Part shown: positions 33,468 to 41,189 of the stretch, piece after piece | Layout of the letters: the number at the start of each line of letters is the position of its first letter | How positions within the stretch are numbered: the stretch's first letter is position 1 | Assembly: GCA_022510765.1 (NCBI GenBank) | Contig: JAFLSU010000001.1 | Coordinates: 1 to 41,189 of the forward strand | Origin: Christensenellaceae bacterium | Lineage (GTDB): Bacteria; Bacillota; Clostridia; Christensenellales; CAG-138 | Direction: 5' to 3' | Length of the DNA: 41,189 nucleotides | Translations under genes and position numbers: made by a program | Notes under the pieces: model-generated | Seen by the model: the letters and a program-made list of their open reading frames with translations, nothing else | What the model was told of the DNA's origin: nothing | Databases searched by the model: none

Positions 33468-34442
33468 CTATAGATATATTTTATTTATGTATTCTAATAT
33501 CTCTTGCCCTACCTCGGAATCGGCTATGGAAAGCAGGCGTTTTTTCATCGCTTCCTGCTCGAATCGGCATCCGAATAGGCACTCTGTAACCGTATCGGCA
33601 AGCGAAACATCAAGAGCATCCGAGTAGACCTTTGCTTCCTTGATGTATCCGTCCTTCAGGTTCAAATGGATCTGCATTTCACCGAACGAGAAGCGGTTGT
33701 CAATCACATAATCGAACTCGGGTGACTTCCCAAGCCTCCACTCCCATGATCTTTGCACCTCATAACCCTTTTCTATCTCGGAAAGCGCTTCCCCTGAAAA
33801 TGCATACTCACTCACGAACCCATACTCCTCAATGAAGCTTTCTATAACGAGCTTGCGTACTTTTTCCACCGTGATCCCCTGTGCAAAATCGGATAGATTG
33901 CAAACCCTTGCACGAACGGAGTCGATACCCTTTGATCTGATCTTTGCCTGCGAAACGTTCAGGTAGTTTGGCAGTTTTGATAGATCCGTATCGACAAGGA
34001 TGGTGCCGTGATGCGAACGATTTCCCTTCGCAAGTCCAAATGCATTGCCTGAAAACTTTTTTCCGTCGATAAGTATATCGTTTCGACCGGAGAGCTCAGC
34101 GGTAAGCCCAAGTCTCGATACTGCTCTTGTTATCACATTGAGCTGCCTGTTCAGGTCATAGTTTTTTTCATTCATGATGAAAGAAAAATTAAGATTTCCT
34201 GTGTCATGATAGACCGCGCCGCCGCCCGTATGCCTTCTTACGAGGCGCACACCATCACTTTCCATCGCTCCCAAATTGCATTCCTTCCATGCATTCTGAT
34301 TCCTGCCTATTATTACTGAATTCGTATTGACATAGAAGTACAGGATGATATCATCCTTCCCAACGTTTTGCAGAAAGTAGTTATCCCGGGCGAGATTCAT
34401 CCAGCCGTCGCCGTTTGGTGCAAGACAGATGTAATTGCTCAT
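33468..34442 (-). CDS. lplA: Lipoate-protein ligase A
   Basis: About 324 aa. It activates lipoate with ATP and attaches it to E2 or GcvH lysines. Motifs are RRHTGGGAVYHDTGNLNFSF (about 67-86, lipoyl-AMP loop), NDILIDGKKFSGNAFG (with the active-site Lys) and HHGTILVDTDLSKLPNYL. The accessory C-terminal domain is present (about 240-324), as in complete LplA enzymes that catalyse both half reactions. AAAGGAGAG lies directly before ATG 34442; the ORF upstream to 34475 is not needed. No lipoylated enzyme is encoded nearby. Confidence 0.93.
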   Translation of the reverse strand: MSNYICLAPNGDGWMNLARDNYFLQNVGKDDIILYFYVNTNSVIIGRNQNAWKECNLGAMESDGVRLVRRHTGGGAVYHDTGNLNFSFIMNEKNYDLNRQLNVITRAVSRLGLTAELSGRNDILIDGKKFSGNAFGLAKGNRSHHGTILVDTDLSKLPNYLNVSQAKIRSKGIDSVRARVCNLSDFAQGITVEKVRKLVIESFIEEYGFVSEYAFSGEALSEIEKGYEVQRSWEWRLGKSPEFDYVIDNRFSFGEMQIHLNLKDGYIKEAKVYSDALDVSLADTVTECLFGCRFEQEAMKKRLLSIADSEVGQEILEYINKIYL

Positions 34443-34601
34443 TCTCTCTCCTTTACAATGCTCATGAAACTTCATTCAGTCCGTTTTTGAGCGCAATACG
34501 ACAATTATACACGAGTATGTAAAGAAATCAATGGCTTTTGACATCGCAAGATATGGTGTTAAAGCAGTGTTTGATAACTCCAAACCCTCCGCTCTAATCG
34601 A

Positions 34602-34630
34602 TTGACAGCCCATGCGCAAGATGATAAAAT
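34602..34630 (+). promoter_or_regulatory. Promoter of the dnaD-like/dnaI-like operon
   Basis: Consensus -35 TTGACA (34602-34607), 17-bp spacer, -10 TAAAAT (34625-34630). The leader of about 80 nt begins near 34637. Confidence 0.8.
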
Positions 34631-34667
34631 CGATCTAAGGTACTTGCTATGCACATAACTGCGAAGC

Positions 34668-34693
34668 GCGAAGTGAGCCGAGGCACAGCATGC
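34668..34693 (+). repeat. Leader motif shared with the structured RNA at 7588-7613
   Basis: Twenty-two of 26 bases match 7588-7613, all four differences being transitions. Core: GTGAG(C/T)CGA(A/G)GCACAGCAT. Here it lies inside a leader hairpin in which AGGTA (about 34638-34642) can pair with TACCT (34697-34701). It ends just before the SD AAAGGGGG of the dnaD-like gene. Confidence 0.65.
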
Positions 34694-34718
34694 GGATACC
34701 TCAAAGGGGGACTTTTTC

Positions 34719-35936
34719 TTGTCGGAAACCATAATTACAAGAGAACCACAGCTGTTCGATTCCACGGCTGTTGATAACCTTTTTATAAGCGAGCTCATGC
34801 CTTCCGCGCCCGAGAATGCCGTTAAGGTTTATCTCTATGGGCTTATGCAGACCATGATGCCGACTGAACGGATCACTTCGATCGAAAACGCGCTTGGACT
34901 TAGTAAAGATGAGATTACCGATGCGTTCAGGTACTGGCAAAAGCAGGGCATCGTTCGCATTCTTGAGGGTGAAGCACTCAATGTTCAATACTTAAATCTT
35001 CGCAATGCGATCTCGTGCGCAAATGGATCGCAATTGGATTACGGACGATATGCCGAGTTTGTTAAGGTGCTTCAATTGGTGCTTGGCACAAGGAATCTGA
35101 GCGGCAATGAAATGCAGCGTATCTATGATTGGATCGAAGTATTTGGTTTTGACGAGGATGCTGCCGTTGAGATCGTGCGTCACTGCATTGAAATCAAAGG
35201 AAGCCGTGTTCATATTAACTATATGGATTCCGTTGCCAAGCGTCTTGCCGCCGATAATCAATTAACGTATGATGCGGTGCATGACAGCTTCACCACTGAG
35301 AATGAGCTTGCGTCCGATGCATCGGCGATACTGAAGCGCTGGCGCACAGGGCGCAGACCCACCGAGGATGAGCTTGCACTCTACGAAAAGTGGACTAAGG
35401 AATGGGGTTTTTCAAAGGAGTCGATCGATATAGCCTGCGGTCATGTTATTGCAAGCGACAAGCCAAATTTTAAGTATCTCGATGCTATCCTCGAAAAATA
35501 CCATGAATCTGGTAGCGTATCTCCGGACAGCATCAACGCGCTTATTAAGGAGCAGGATATGCTTGTTGAGATTGCACGACGCACCTTTGCCCGCGCAGGA
35601 CTAAAACGAAATGTCAGCTCACTCGACCGGGCGCAGTTTGAGCTTTGGTACAAGGATTGGCATATGAGTACGGAGCTTATCCTTTATGCGGCCGAGCTTT
35701 CGGCCGATAGGACGCATCCTTTTGCCGAGATAAAAAAGCTGCTTACCGATTGGCATTCCACGGGTATTGTCGATCTCTCCGCCGCAAAGGAGGATTACGA
35801 AAATCGCGTTAAGCTGCGTCCTGCATCGAAGGGTAAATCCGTGAACCGCGCATTGAATTACAAGCAAAACAAGTACACGGCGGAACAGCTTCGTGAGCTT
35901 GGTATAGATACAGGGGAAAGCATTTATGAGGATTAA
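34719..35936 (+). CDS. DnaD-domain replication initiation protein
   Basis: 405 aa. An N-terminal winged-helix region (about 15-90, PENAVKVYLYGLMQTMMP...KDEITDAFRYWQKQGIVRI) is followed by two DnaD/DnaB2-like C-terminal helical domains, each containing a W-YxxW-like block (YEKWTKEWGFSKESIDIACG and YKDWHMSTELILYAAE). Such proteins act with DnaI in loading the replicative helicase at oriC or during restart. The start is TTG 34719, as AAAGGGGG sits 8 nt upstream and no ATG is suitably placed. Its 3' end overlaps the next gene by 11 bp, so translation is probably coupled. Confidence 0.88.
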   Translation: MSETIITREPQLFDSTAVDNLFISELMPSAPENAVKVYLYGLMQTMMPTERITSIENALGLSKDEITDAFRYWQKQGIVRILEGEALNVQYLNLRNAISCANGSQLDYGRYAEFVKVLQLVLGTRNLSGNEMQRIYDWIEVFGFDEDAAVEIVRHCIEIKGSRVHINYMDSVAKRLAADNQLTYDAVHDSFTTENELASDASAILKRWRTGRRPTEDELALYEKWTKEWGFSKESIDIACGHVIASDKPNFKYLDAILEKYHESGSVSPDSINALIKEQDMLVEIARRTFARAGLKRNVSSLDRAQFELWYKDWHMSTELILYAAELSADRTHPFAEIKKLLTDWHSTGIVDLSAAKEDYENRVKLRPASKGKSVNRALNYKQNKYTAEQLRELGIDTGESIYED

Positions 35937-36894
35937 ATCACAAAACTTTATCAAGGTGCTTAATAACGAAATCTCGGAACGCAGAAGGCGGATGCGCAAA
36001 ATTGAGCATGAGCGCAAACAGGAAGTATATCTGCGCGTACCCGAAATACTCCGTATCGATGCCAAGATGAAAGCCATTGCGCTTGATATGGGACGCCAGT
36101 CCATGGCGGCAGACAACCCTGATGAAATAATCAAGATTGCTACTTCGCTCATCGACAAGCTGCGTGAAGAGCGAAACATTATTCTTACCCGCAATGGTTA
36201 TTCGATAGACTACCTGGACAAACAATACGTTTGTTCTGTTTGCAAAGATACGGGTCGCATTGGAAAGGAACTGTGCAGATGCGTCATTCAGCTTGCAATA
36301 AACACAGCATTTGAGGATTCAGGTCTTAATCCTAATGAATCCTTTAATAATTTTAATCTCGATCTGCAAAGGAATCAACGCGACCGTAACGCAATGAGCA
36401 AGATCCGTGACTTGGCGGAGGAATATGCTAGCAGCTTTCCAAATTGCGAAAAACGTGATCTGCTGTATTTTGGTGAACCCGGTGTCGGAAAGACTTATCT
36501 TCTTAATTGCATTGGGGTTAAGCTGCTGGAGCGCGGGTTCTCCGTGCTTAAAATCAGTGCGTATAAACTGATCCAGCTAACGCTTGATACATTAAAGGCT
36601 GATCCCGACGAGCGTCCCGACTATCTTCTTCCGGATTTTTTGATAATCGATGACCTAGGCACCGAGCCAATGATACAGAATATTACTATAGAGACCCTAC
36701 TCTCAGTACTCTGCCAGCGCCAGGATTCGAATAAGGCAACTGCGTTTGCTACTAATCTGAACATTGGAGCTGACGACGATCAGGTGGAGAGCATTCAATC
36801 CATGTACGGTCAACGCTTTGCTTCAAGGCTTATTGCGCCTCGGGAAGTGCGGATTCAGGCTGTACGCACAACAAATGTAAGATTGTCGATTTAA
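35926..36894 (+). CDS. DnaI/DnaC-like helicase loader ATPase
   Basis: 322 aa. An N-terminal helical region precedes a zinc finger CSVCKDTGRIGKELCRC (about 102-118). The AAA+ domain has Walker A GEPGVGKTYLL (about 186-196), Walker B FLIIDDLGTEP, sensor 1 TAFATNL and an arginine-containing YGQRFASRLI box. It loads the replicative DNA helicase on single-stranded DNA together with DnaD-type proteins. The Cys box plus ATPase matches DnaI organisation. It overlaps the dnaD-like gene by 11 bp. Confidence 0.9.
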   Translation: MRIKSQNFIKVLNNEISERRRRMRKIEHERKQEVYLRVPEILRIDAKMKAIALDMGRQSMAADNPDEIIKIATSLIDKLREERNIILTRNGYSIDYLDKQYVCSVCKDTGRIGKELCRCVIQLAINTAFEDSGLNPNESFNNFNLDLQRNQRDRNAMSKIRDLAEEYASSFPNCEKRDLLYFGEPGVGKTYLLNCIGVKLLERGFSVLKISAYKLIQLTLDTLKADPDERPDYLLPDFLIIDDLGTEPMIQNITIETLLSVLCQRQDSNKATAFATNLNIGADDDQVESIQSMYGQRFASRLIAPREVRIQAVRTTNVRLSI

Positions 36895-36938
36895 CGAATA
36901 CTTAAGCGAAATATGCCATTTGCGCGCATCGTATGGAA

Positions 36939-37727
36939 TCAATCATCTGCACCGCCTGATTGTTCGTTATCTTCGGTCTTTTCGCAGGCGCGTTTTTTCT
37001 CCATATATGCGCGTATTTTTTTCATACCCTTTGAATACAGGTTGGTAAGGTTCTTTTGCTGCCAGAACATGATGCCTACGAAAATGAATAACGGCAGAAC
37101 ATAGATTGCAGCGGATAGCCAATCGCCCGAATTTATCTGATCTCCGACCGCACAAAGCGTAAGCACCGTCGGAATGCAGCCGGTTGCGACAGCGAGCATG
37201 AAAGCGCCGAACTTTACCTCGGTTTTAGATGCGATATACGGAATCAAACCGTTTGGGATAAGCGGCATTATCGAAGCCAAGAATACCATGAATGCGGGAT
37301 GTTCCGAGTGCAGTATCATGCCCTGATGCTTGCTTGAAGCATGCCTACTCGGAAGCAGTTTTTCAAGCCCCGCACCCAATTTGCGCGAAAAGAAGAATAT
37401 CGCCGCGTTTGCGCTGACGTAGCCTGTATAACAGACAAGAAAACCCCGCCATGTGCCGAAAATTATGCCAACGGCAACCTGTATGGGCACGCTCGGCAAA
37501 AGGATCGTGATGATTTGAATGAACTGTAGGAAGAATCCGACCGCATATCCGCCAAAATCATTGAATCTGCGCAAATATTCCTGCACGTCACCCTGATCTC
37601 CCTCCGCAAGCACCTCAACAAAACCTGGAAGTACGCTCTTTAGCGCCAGGTACAACAGGAACAGGACTATTGCAATAGCCCCTACATCAATGGCGATCTT
37701 GATAATTGTATTCCTATTTACCTTCAC
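36939..37727 (-). CDS. TVP38/TMEM64-family (DedA-related) membrane protein
   Basis: 262 aa, several membrane helices (first at about 8-31, then about 55-80, 85-110, 160-200 and 205-228). The VTT domain signature is visible as GYAVGFFLQFIQIITILLPSVPIQVAVGIIFGTWRGFLVCYTGYVSANAAIFF in part (loop with Pro and Gly) and the second re-entrant region SIMPLIPNGLIPYIASKT. Family members act in lipid scrambling or undecaprenyl-phosphate and phospholipid transport; the exact substrate is unknown here. The start is GTG 37727 with AAAGGAG 5 nt upstream. The C-terminus is charged. Confidence 0.9.
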   Translation of the reverse strand: MKVNRNTIIKIAIDVGAIAIVLFLLYLALKSVLPGFVEVLAEGDQGDVQEYLRRFNDFGGYAVGFFLQFIQIITILLPSVPIQVAVGIIFGTWRGFLVCYTGYVSANAAIFFFSRKLGAGLEKLLPSRHASSKHQGMILHSEHPAFMVFLASIMPLIPNGLIPYIASKTEVKFGAFMLAVATGCIPTVLTLCAVGDQINSGDWLSAAIYVLPLFIFVGIMFWQQKNLTNLYSKGMKKIRAYMEKKRACEKTEDNEQSGGADD

Positions 37728-37861
37728 ACAAGCTCCTTTGCGCGTGATGGTCGCTATTATATCATAAAAAAACCGAATCGGAAACTGCCAAAAGAAGCAA
37801 ATTTCCGAATCAGTTTAGAATAAAATGGAGATAACGACGTTTTAATTATTTTAAAGCGAGC

Positions 37862-38092
37862 TTAGCTTTCGTGGCTCACACTCCTACTTTCACGATACTC
37901 AAGCAAGTCCCCCGGCTGACAATCAAGTATGCTGCATAGCTTTGCAAGCGTCTCGAACTTTATGCCCTTCGCCCTTCCGTTCTTCAAAACCGAAGTGTTC
38001 ACGAGCGAAATTCCGAGCTTCTCCGATAGTGCAGTTACGCTCATCTTTCTTTTTGCAAGCATAACATCGATGTTAATAATGATCTCTCCCAT
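37862..38092 (-). CDS. Small XRE-family transcriptional regulator (YozG-like)
   Basis: About 76 aa, a bare helix-turn-helix of the Cro/CI type: INIDVMLAKRKMSVTALSEKLGISLVNTSVLKNGRAKGIKFETLAKLCSILDCQPGDLLEY in outline. GAGG lies just before ATG 38092. The gene starts 9 bp after the DUF2975 gene stop. This pairing with DUF2975 membrane proteins is common in Firmicutes, and the regulator probably controls its own operon. Confidence 0.9.
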   Translation of the reverse strand: MGEIIINIDVMLAKRKMSVTALSEKLGISLVNTSVLKNGRAKGIKFETLAKLCSILDCQPGDLLEYRESRSVSHES

Positions 38093-38100
38093 TCGGCACC

Positions 38101-38586
38101 TCAAACAAAGCTTTCGTTTTCTTCACGAATGACAGCCGCTTTATCTATTAAATGCGCAAGGCATGCCGCAGCGACAGCTATTATTATTCCTGCGAGCACG
38201 ATGAACAGCGCGACGATAACGAATCCCGGATGATGCATATTAAGGAAGAGCATGACGATGTTTCCGATAAAGAAATATGCGCTGTCGATCATCGCGTACA
38301 AAGAAATCTGACGCATATGCCGTGCGTTGATGCTGGAAAAAGAGTTGTCCCTGCCGATTTCCGTCGCAATCTGCCAAGCCCTAATGAGTGCCATGAAGCA
38401 GGGTAGCGCGCTGATGCTGATGAATATGATCCAAGGTACATAGGCGGACGAAAGTTCAGGGTAATTCGCAACGAAATACCATTTCCCAATAAAGATGGGT
38501 ATAACGAAGCCATACACAAACAGCCCTATCAACGCGGTGCAGCCGATAATTGTCTTCAGCCAAACGGCTAAATTCTTTTGGTTCAT
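38101..38586 (-). CDS. DUF2975 four-helix membrane protein
   Basis: About 161 aa, four membrane helices (about 8-30, 46-68, 92-115, 120-145). The block ATEIGRDNSFSSINARHMRQISLYAMIDS matches the DUF2975 consensus (G..F...N...L..I). Function unknown. AAGGAGG lies 7 nt before ATG 38586. Transcribed from its own promoter with the small XRE regulator gene behind it. Confidence 0.88.
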   Translation of the reverse strand: MNQKNLAVWLKTIIGCTALIGLFVYGFVIPIFIGKWYFVANYPELSSAYVPWIIFISISALPCFMALIRAWQIATEIGRDNSFSSINARHMRQISLYAMIDSAYFFIGNIVMLFLNMHHPGFVIVALFIVLAGIIIAVAAACLAHLIDKAAVIREENESFV

Positions 38587-38613
38587 AGAATAACCTCCTT
38601 GTTTGATAAGACC

Positions 38614-38641
38614 ATTATAACACCCATTAATCAAAAGTCAA
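38614..38641 (-). promoter_or_regulatory. Promoter of the DUF2975-XRE operon
   Basis: Minus strand: -35 TTGACT (38636-38641), 16-bp spacer, -10 TATAAT (38614-38619), 27 bp before the start codon. Confidence 0.75.
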
Positions 38642-38741
38642 GTGTTTTTTATTGATTTTTATTAAAACTTAATTCTTTCCTATTATGCATAGTGGATCCC
38701 GATGCTCCGGCTGCATACTCGCATTTGATTTAACAATCCTG

Positions 38742-38770
38742 TTGATTCTTGTCGTTTATGCTTGTATAAT
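38742..38770 (+). promoter_or_regulatory. Promoter of the SIR2-STAND gene
   Basis: -35 TTGATT (38742-38747), 17-bp spacer, -10 TATAAT (38765-38770), 50 bp before the GTG start. The gene thus has its own promoter, divergent from the DUF2975 operon. Confidence 0.7.
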
Positions 38771-38820
38771 ATTTATGGAATATTTTGTAAAACTGTATTT
38801 TTCAGGCGGAGGTGTTGAGT

Positions 38821-41189
38821 GTGACCTTTGATGAGTTAATGGGCTGTTATTATGTAAATGAGTTGGACAGCAATAAAGCCGTTTACGATGAGCTTGTCAA
38901 AAAATTAAAGAGGCATAATTTAACCCCTATAATTGGCGCGGGACTATCGTGTTGGGCATATCCGCTATGGGGGAAATTGCTGACCGATATGGCAAAAGGC
39001 ACGGGATTGGAAGATGAGGTTGACAATCTGCTGAAAGAATACAAATATGAGGATGCAGCATCGCTCATTGAGGAAGAATATGGCAAAAAAAGATTTCTGG
39101 ATTTTCTTCGGAAAAAGTTTGATCCGGAAATAGCAAGAAAAAAATCAAGCAAGCGACCCCAGTATCAAGAGCTTATACCACAGATATTTCGCGGTGCGAT
39201 CATAACCACAAACTTTGACCATGCCATTGAGCATTTGTTTGAACTAAATGACATGGAACAGCCTATGCTGTTGCTGCCGCATCAGTGCGAACGGATAGAG
39301 CAAGAATTACGCGCCCAAGGATCCGTTTTGGTGAAACTGCATGGCGATGTAAACTATTGGCAGGAGCTTGTATTAACAAAGGACGCATACAATAAAACGT
39401 ATGGAGATAATCCTTTAGAGCCGGATATGAACAAACCGATGCCAGAAGCTTTAGCGAAGATTCTGAAACACAATCCGGCACTGTTTCTCGGATGCAGCCT
39501 GAACACTGACCGTACATATCATGTGATAAAAAGCTGCGCGGACAGCGGTGTTAATTTCGCTCTCCTGTCCCTTCCCGATGAAACAGAAAATGAAGCAGAG
39601 CCATATAAACCGCATTTGCGTGATGATGGAAAACTGAAAAGTGTGCTGCGGAGTAGAATTAATGAGCTTTATGAAACGCTCAGAATCAAAGTCATCTGGT
39701 ATCCATGCGGTAATCATCATACCGAAGCGTTGAGCGCATTCTTTTCCAAGCTTGCTGAAGATATTGGCGTAACTCGGTCAACGATTGGTGAAGATGACAG
39801 GTATACGCCGCTGCATACTCTGCTCGGCAGGGACGATGTTGTGAAAGACATTGCCGATAAGCTATCAGGGAGCGTCCCAACCTGTGCATGGGTGTGGGGT
39901 ACAGGCGGCATCGGTAAAACCGAGGTGTGCAGGGCGGTTCGTGCAAAGCTAAAAGATTTTGAAATGCCTTATATCGATATCACCGAAGTTGATAACCTTC
40001 CAGCCTTTTATCAAACGGTTGCTGACGAGACGGGTATTTCGATAGATGGTATCGGCATCAAAGAGACAGGTCAATACCTTAAGGAGCGATTGATAGAGAA
40101 ATATGCAAACAGTAGCCATCGCTGTGCGCTCTATTTTGACAACTGGGAGGATATTTGGTACGGCTCAGAAAATCGGAATGAGGATGACGAGCTTATCAAA
40201 TGGATGAAATCTCTGATCGCGAATAAGGTAAGGCTTTTGGTTTCCAGCCGTGAGGATGCACCAAACCTGCCGAGCGCAAGCGTGAAGCCCTTTGAAATTA
40301 AAGAGTTGGATGGTTTGAACAGCCGAAAGCTGTTCTGCGAAGTTTTAGGTAGAGACATCGCTGAAAGCGAACGCGAAACGTTTGACTACCTGATAAAGCA
40401 GCTTGAGGATCACCCATTGGCAATAGTCCTTACCGCCTCTCAAGCACATGATGAGGATATTCATCTTGATTACATCAAAAACCGATGGGAAAATGCGGAG
40501 CAGGATATTCCTGGCGGACACGAGCAGCATAAGAATCTTGCAATCGCGATGCAAATGTCCTGGAATGCCATAAAAGACAACCGTGCAGCAGTTATCCAAT
40601 GGGGTCTGCACTACTATAGCGTTGGCGCAATACCGTATGATGTTTTACAGGAGCTGCGTGGAGATATTGCTGACGAAATATGGCGAAAGGGGTCGAAACT
40701 TCTTAGAAAGGCAAGCTTGACTAATACCGGCAGCGAACGTAAATCTGTCTCCATGCTTTTGCCGGTGAAAAAACAATTCGACAAGCTTATTAAATCGGAC
40801 AAGCAGATACAGGAAGACTGCCTGATTCGGTGGGCTAAATACATAGAAAAACTATTGGATTCATCAAATGAGCTTTCATCCGCCGATCGGATGATTCAGC
40901 ATCAGCTGGCGGTTGACCTTGCTCCGCAAATTTTCTACGTTATGAAGCAGCTAATGACGTATGAAGCGAGTTCAGCTCATCAATACCTTAACAGTATTGT
41001 TTTAAAGGCACGAAATTATTATCAGTTTTCCATAGAATCCGTAACGCTTTTAGAAGAGTTAAAATCTTATTATAAGGAGCATAGCTCATCGCTTATATAT
41101 GCCACAGTTTTGGAGGATTATGGGGATCTTCTTCGTAGGCTTGGCGATGTGGATGGAGCGAAAGAAGCCTATGACAGCGCAGAACCGTT
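38821..41189 (+). CDS. SIR2-STAND (NB-ARC)-TPR NLR-like antiphage protein, 3' end cut by window
   Basis: 789 codons are visible without a stop, so the ORF continues past the window. GTG 38821 is chosen for GGCGGAGGTG a few bases upstream. Domains: a SIR2 NADase (about 30-315) with PIIGAGLS (37-44), TTNFD (129-133, Asn131), KLHGD (172-176, catalytic His174) and LFLGCSL; an NB-ARC/STAND NTPase (about 330-560) with the linker motif LLGRDDVV, Walker A GTGGIGKT (360-367), Walker B ALYFDNWED (436-444), RLLVSSRED (471-479) and HPLAI (531-535); a helical region; and an apparent first TPR unit near 765-789 (YGDLLRRLGDVDGAKEAYDSAEP). In known systems of this class a phage trigger binds the C-terminal repeats, the NTPase oligomerises and the SIR2 domain depletes NAD+. 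No partner gene is visible. Confidence 0.9.
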   Translation, partial: MTFDELMGCYYVNELDSNKAVYDELVKKLKRHNLTPIIGAGLSCWAYPLWGKLLTDMAKGTGLEDEVDNLLKEYKYEDAASLIEEEYGKKRFLDFLRKKFDPEIARKKSSKRPQYQELIPQIFRGAIITTNFDHAIEHLFELNDMEQPMLLLPHQCERIEQELRAQGSVLVKLHGDVNYWQELVLTKDAYNKTYGDNPLEPDMNKPMPEALAKILKHNPALFLGCSLNTDRTYHVIKSCADSGVNFALLSLPDETENEAEPYKPHLRDDGKLKSVLRSRINELYETLRIKVIWYPCGNHHTEALSAFFSKLAEDIGVTRSTIGEDDRYTPLHTLLGRDDVVKDIADKLSGSVPTCAWVWGTGGIGKTEVCRAVRAKLKDFEMPYIDITEVDNLPAFYQTVADETGISIDGIGIKETGQYLKERLIEKYANSSHRCALYFDNWEDIWYGSENRNEDDELIKWMKSLIANKVRLLVSSREDAPNLPSASVKPFEIKELDGLNSRKLFCEVLGRDIAESERETFDYLIKQLEDHPLAIVLTASQAHDEDIHLDYIKNRWENAEQDIPGGHEQHKNLAIAMQMSWNAIKDNRAAVIQWGLHYYSVGAIPYDVLQELRGDIADEIWRKGSKLLRKASLTNTGSERKSVSMLLPVKKQFDKLIKSDKQIQEDCLIRWAKYIEKLLDSSNELSSADRMIQHQLAVDLAPQIFYVMKQLMTYEASSAHQYLNSIVLKARNYYQFSIESVTLLEELKSYYKEHSSSLIYATVLEDYGDLLRRLGDVDGAKEAYDSAEP

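Noticed and set aside
1..41189. CRISPR arrays, insertion sequences, tRNA or rRNA genes
   Set aside because: I scanned for spaced direct repeats, transposase motifs and tRNA cloverleaf ends and found none that hold up.

Overview
The window reads as a chromosomal segment of an endospore-forming, low-to-medium GC Firmicute, most likely a member of the Clostridia. The evidence is a sporulation protein of the YunB family, a DnaD-like plus DnaI/DnaC-like primosome pair, ATP-type PEP carboxykinase, the TrmK-Nif3 gene pair, purine-rich Shine-Dalgarno (SD) sequences before nearly every gene, and an RNase P RNA following a zinc-ribbon gene. Genus cannot be called from the sequence alone.

Layout. (1) 1-3.8 kb, minus strand, visibly more A/T-rich than what follows: a three-gene cassette made of a cytosine-5 DNA methyltransferase with an N-terminal helix-turn-helix, an overlapping PD-(D/E)XK restriction endonuclease and an unrecognised 500-aa protein with a C-terminal membrane segment. 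It is driven by a promoter buried in a perfect 49-bp palindrome. (2) 4-7.4 kb, minus: rarA, prs and yunB. (3) 7.5-17.4 kb, plus: a promoter followed by a highly structured ~300-nt RNA region, a class A penicillin-binding protein, a cysteine desulfurase with thiI, then ruvC-ruvA-ruvB and a coiled-coil protein. (4) 17.5-25.9 kb, minus: pckA, a DegV/FakB-like protein, gltX, an 83-aa protein resembling the FakA/YloV C-terminal domain, a small membrane zinc-ribbon protein, a GH13 amylase/neopullulanase and ychF. (5) 26.2-33.4 kb, plus: M24 aminopeptidase, efp, trmK, nif3, a coiled-coil zinc-ribbon protein, rnpB, a SPOR-domain protein and an SsnA-like amidohydrolase. (6) 33.4-38.6 kb: lplA (minus), DnaD-like and DnaI-like genes (plus), then a TVP38 protein and a DUF2975/XRE-regulator pair (minus). 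(7) 38.8 kb to the right edge, plus: a large SIR2-STAND-TPR gene, cut by the window end.

How it fits together. The middle 34 kb is mostly housekeeping: recombination and repair (RarA, RuvABC), translation and tRNA maturation (GltX, EF-P, TrmK, ThiI with its sulfur donor, RNase P, YchF), cell wall and sporulation. The two ends carry genome defence. The left cassette is a restriction-modification system with an unknown third gene. The right gene combines an NAD-hydrolysing SIR2 domain with an NB-ARC-type NTPase and apparent TPR repeats, the architecture of bacterial NLR-like antiphage sensors.

The most unusual non-coding features are the structured RNA at 7578-7881, whose 26-nt 5' motif recurs in the leader of the dnaD-like gene, and several genes in which a perfect hairpin sits between a strong SD and the start codon (gltX, the zinc-ribbon gene, possibly the PBP gene).
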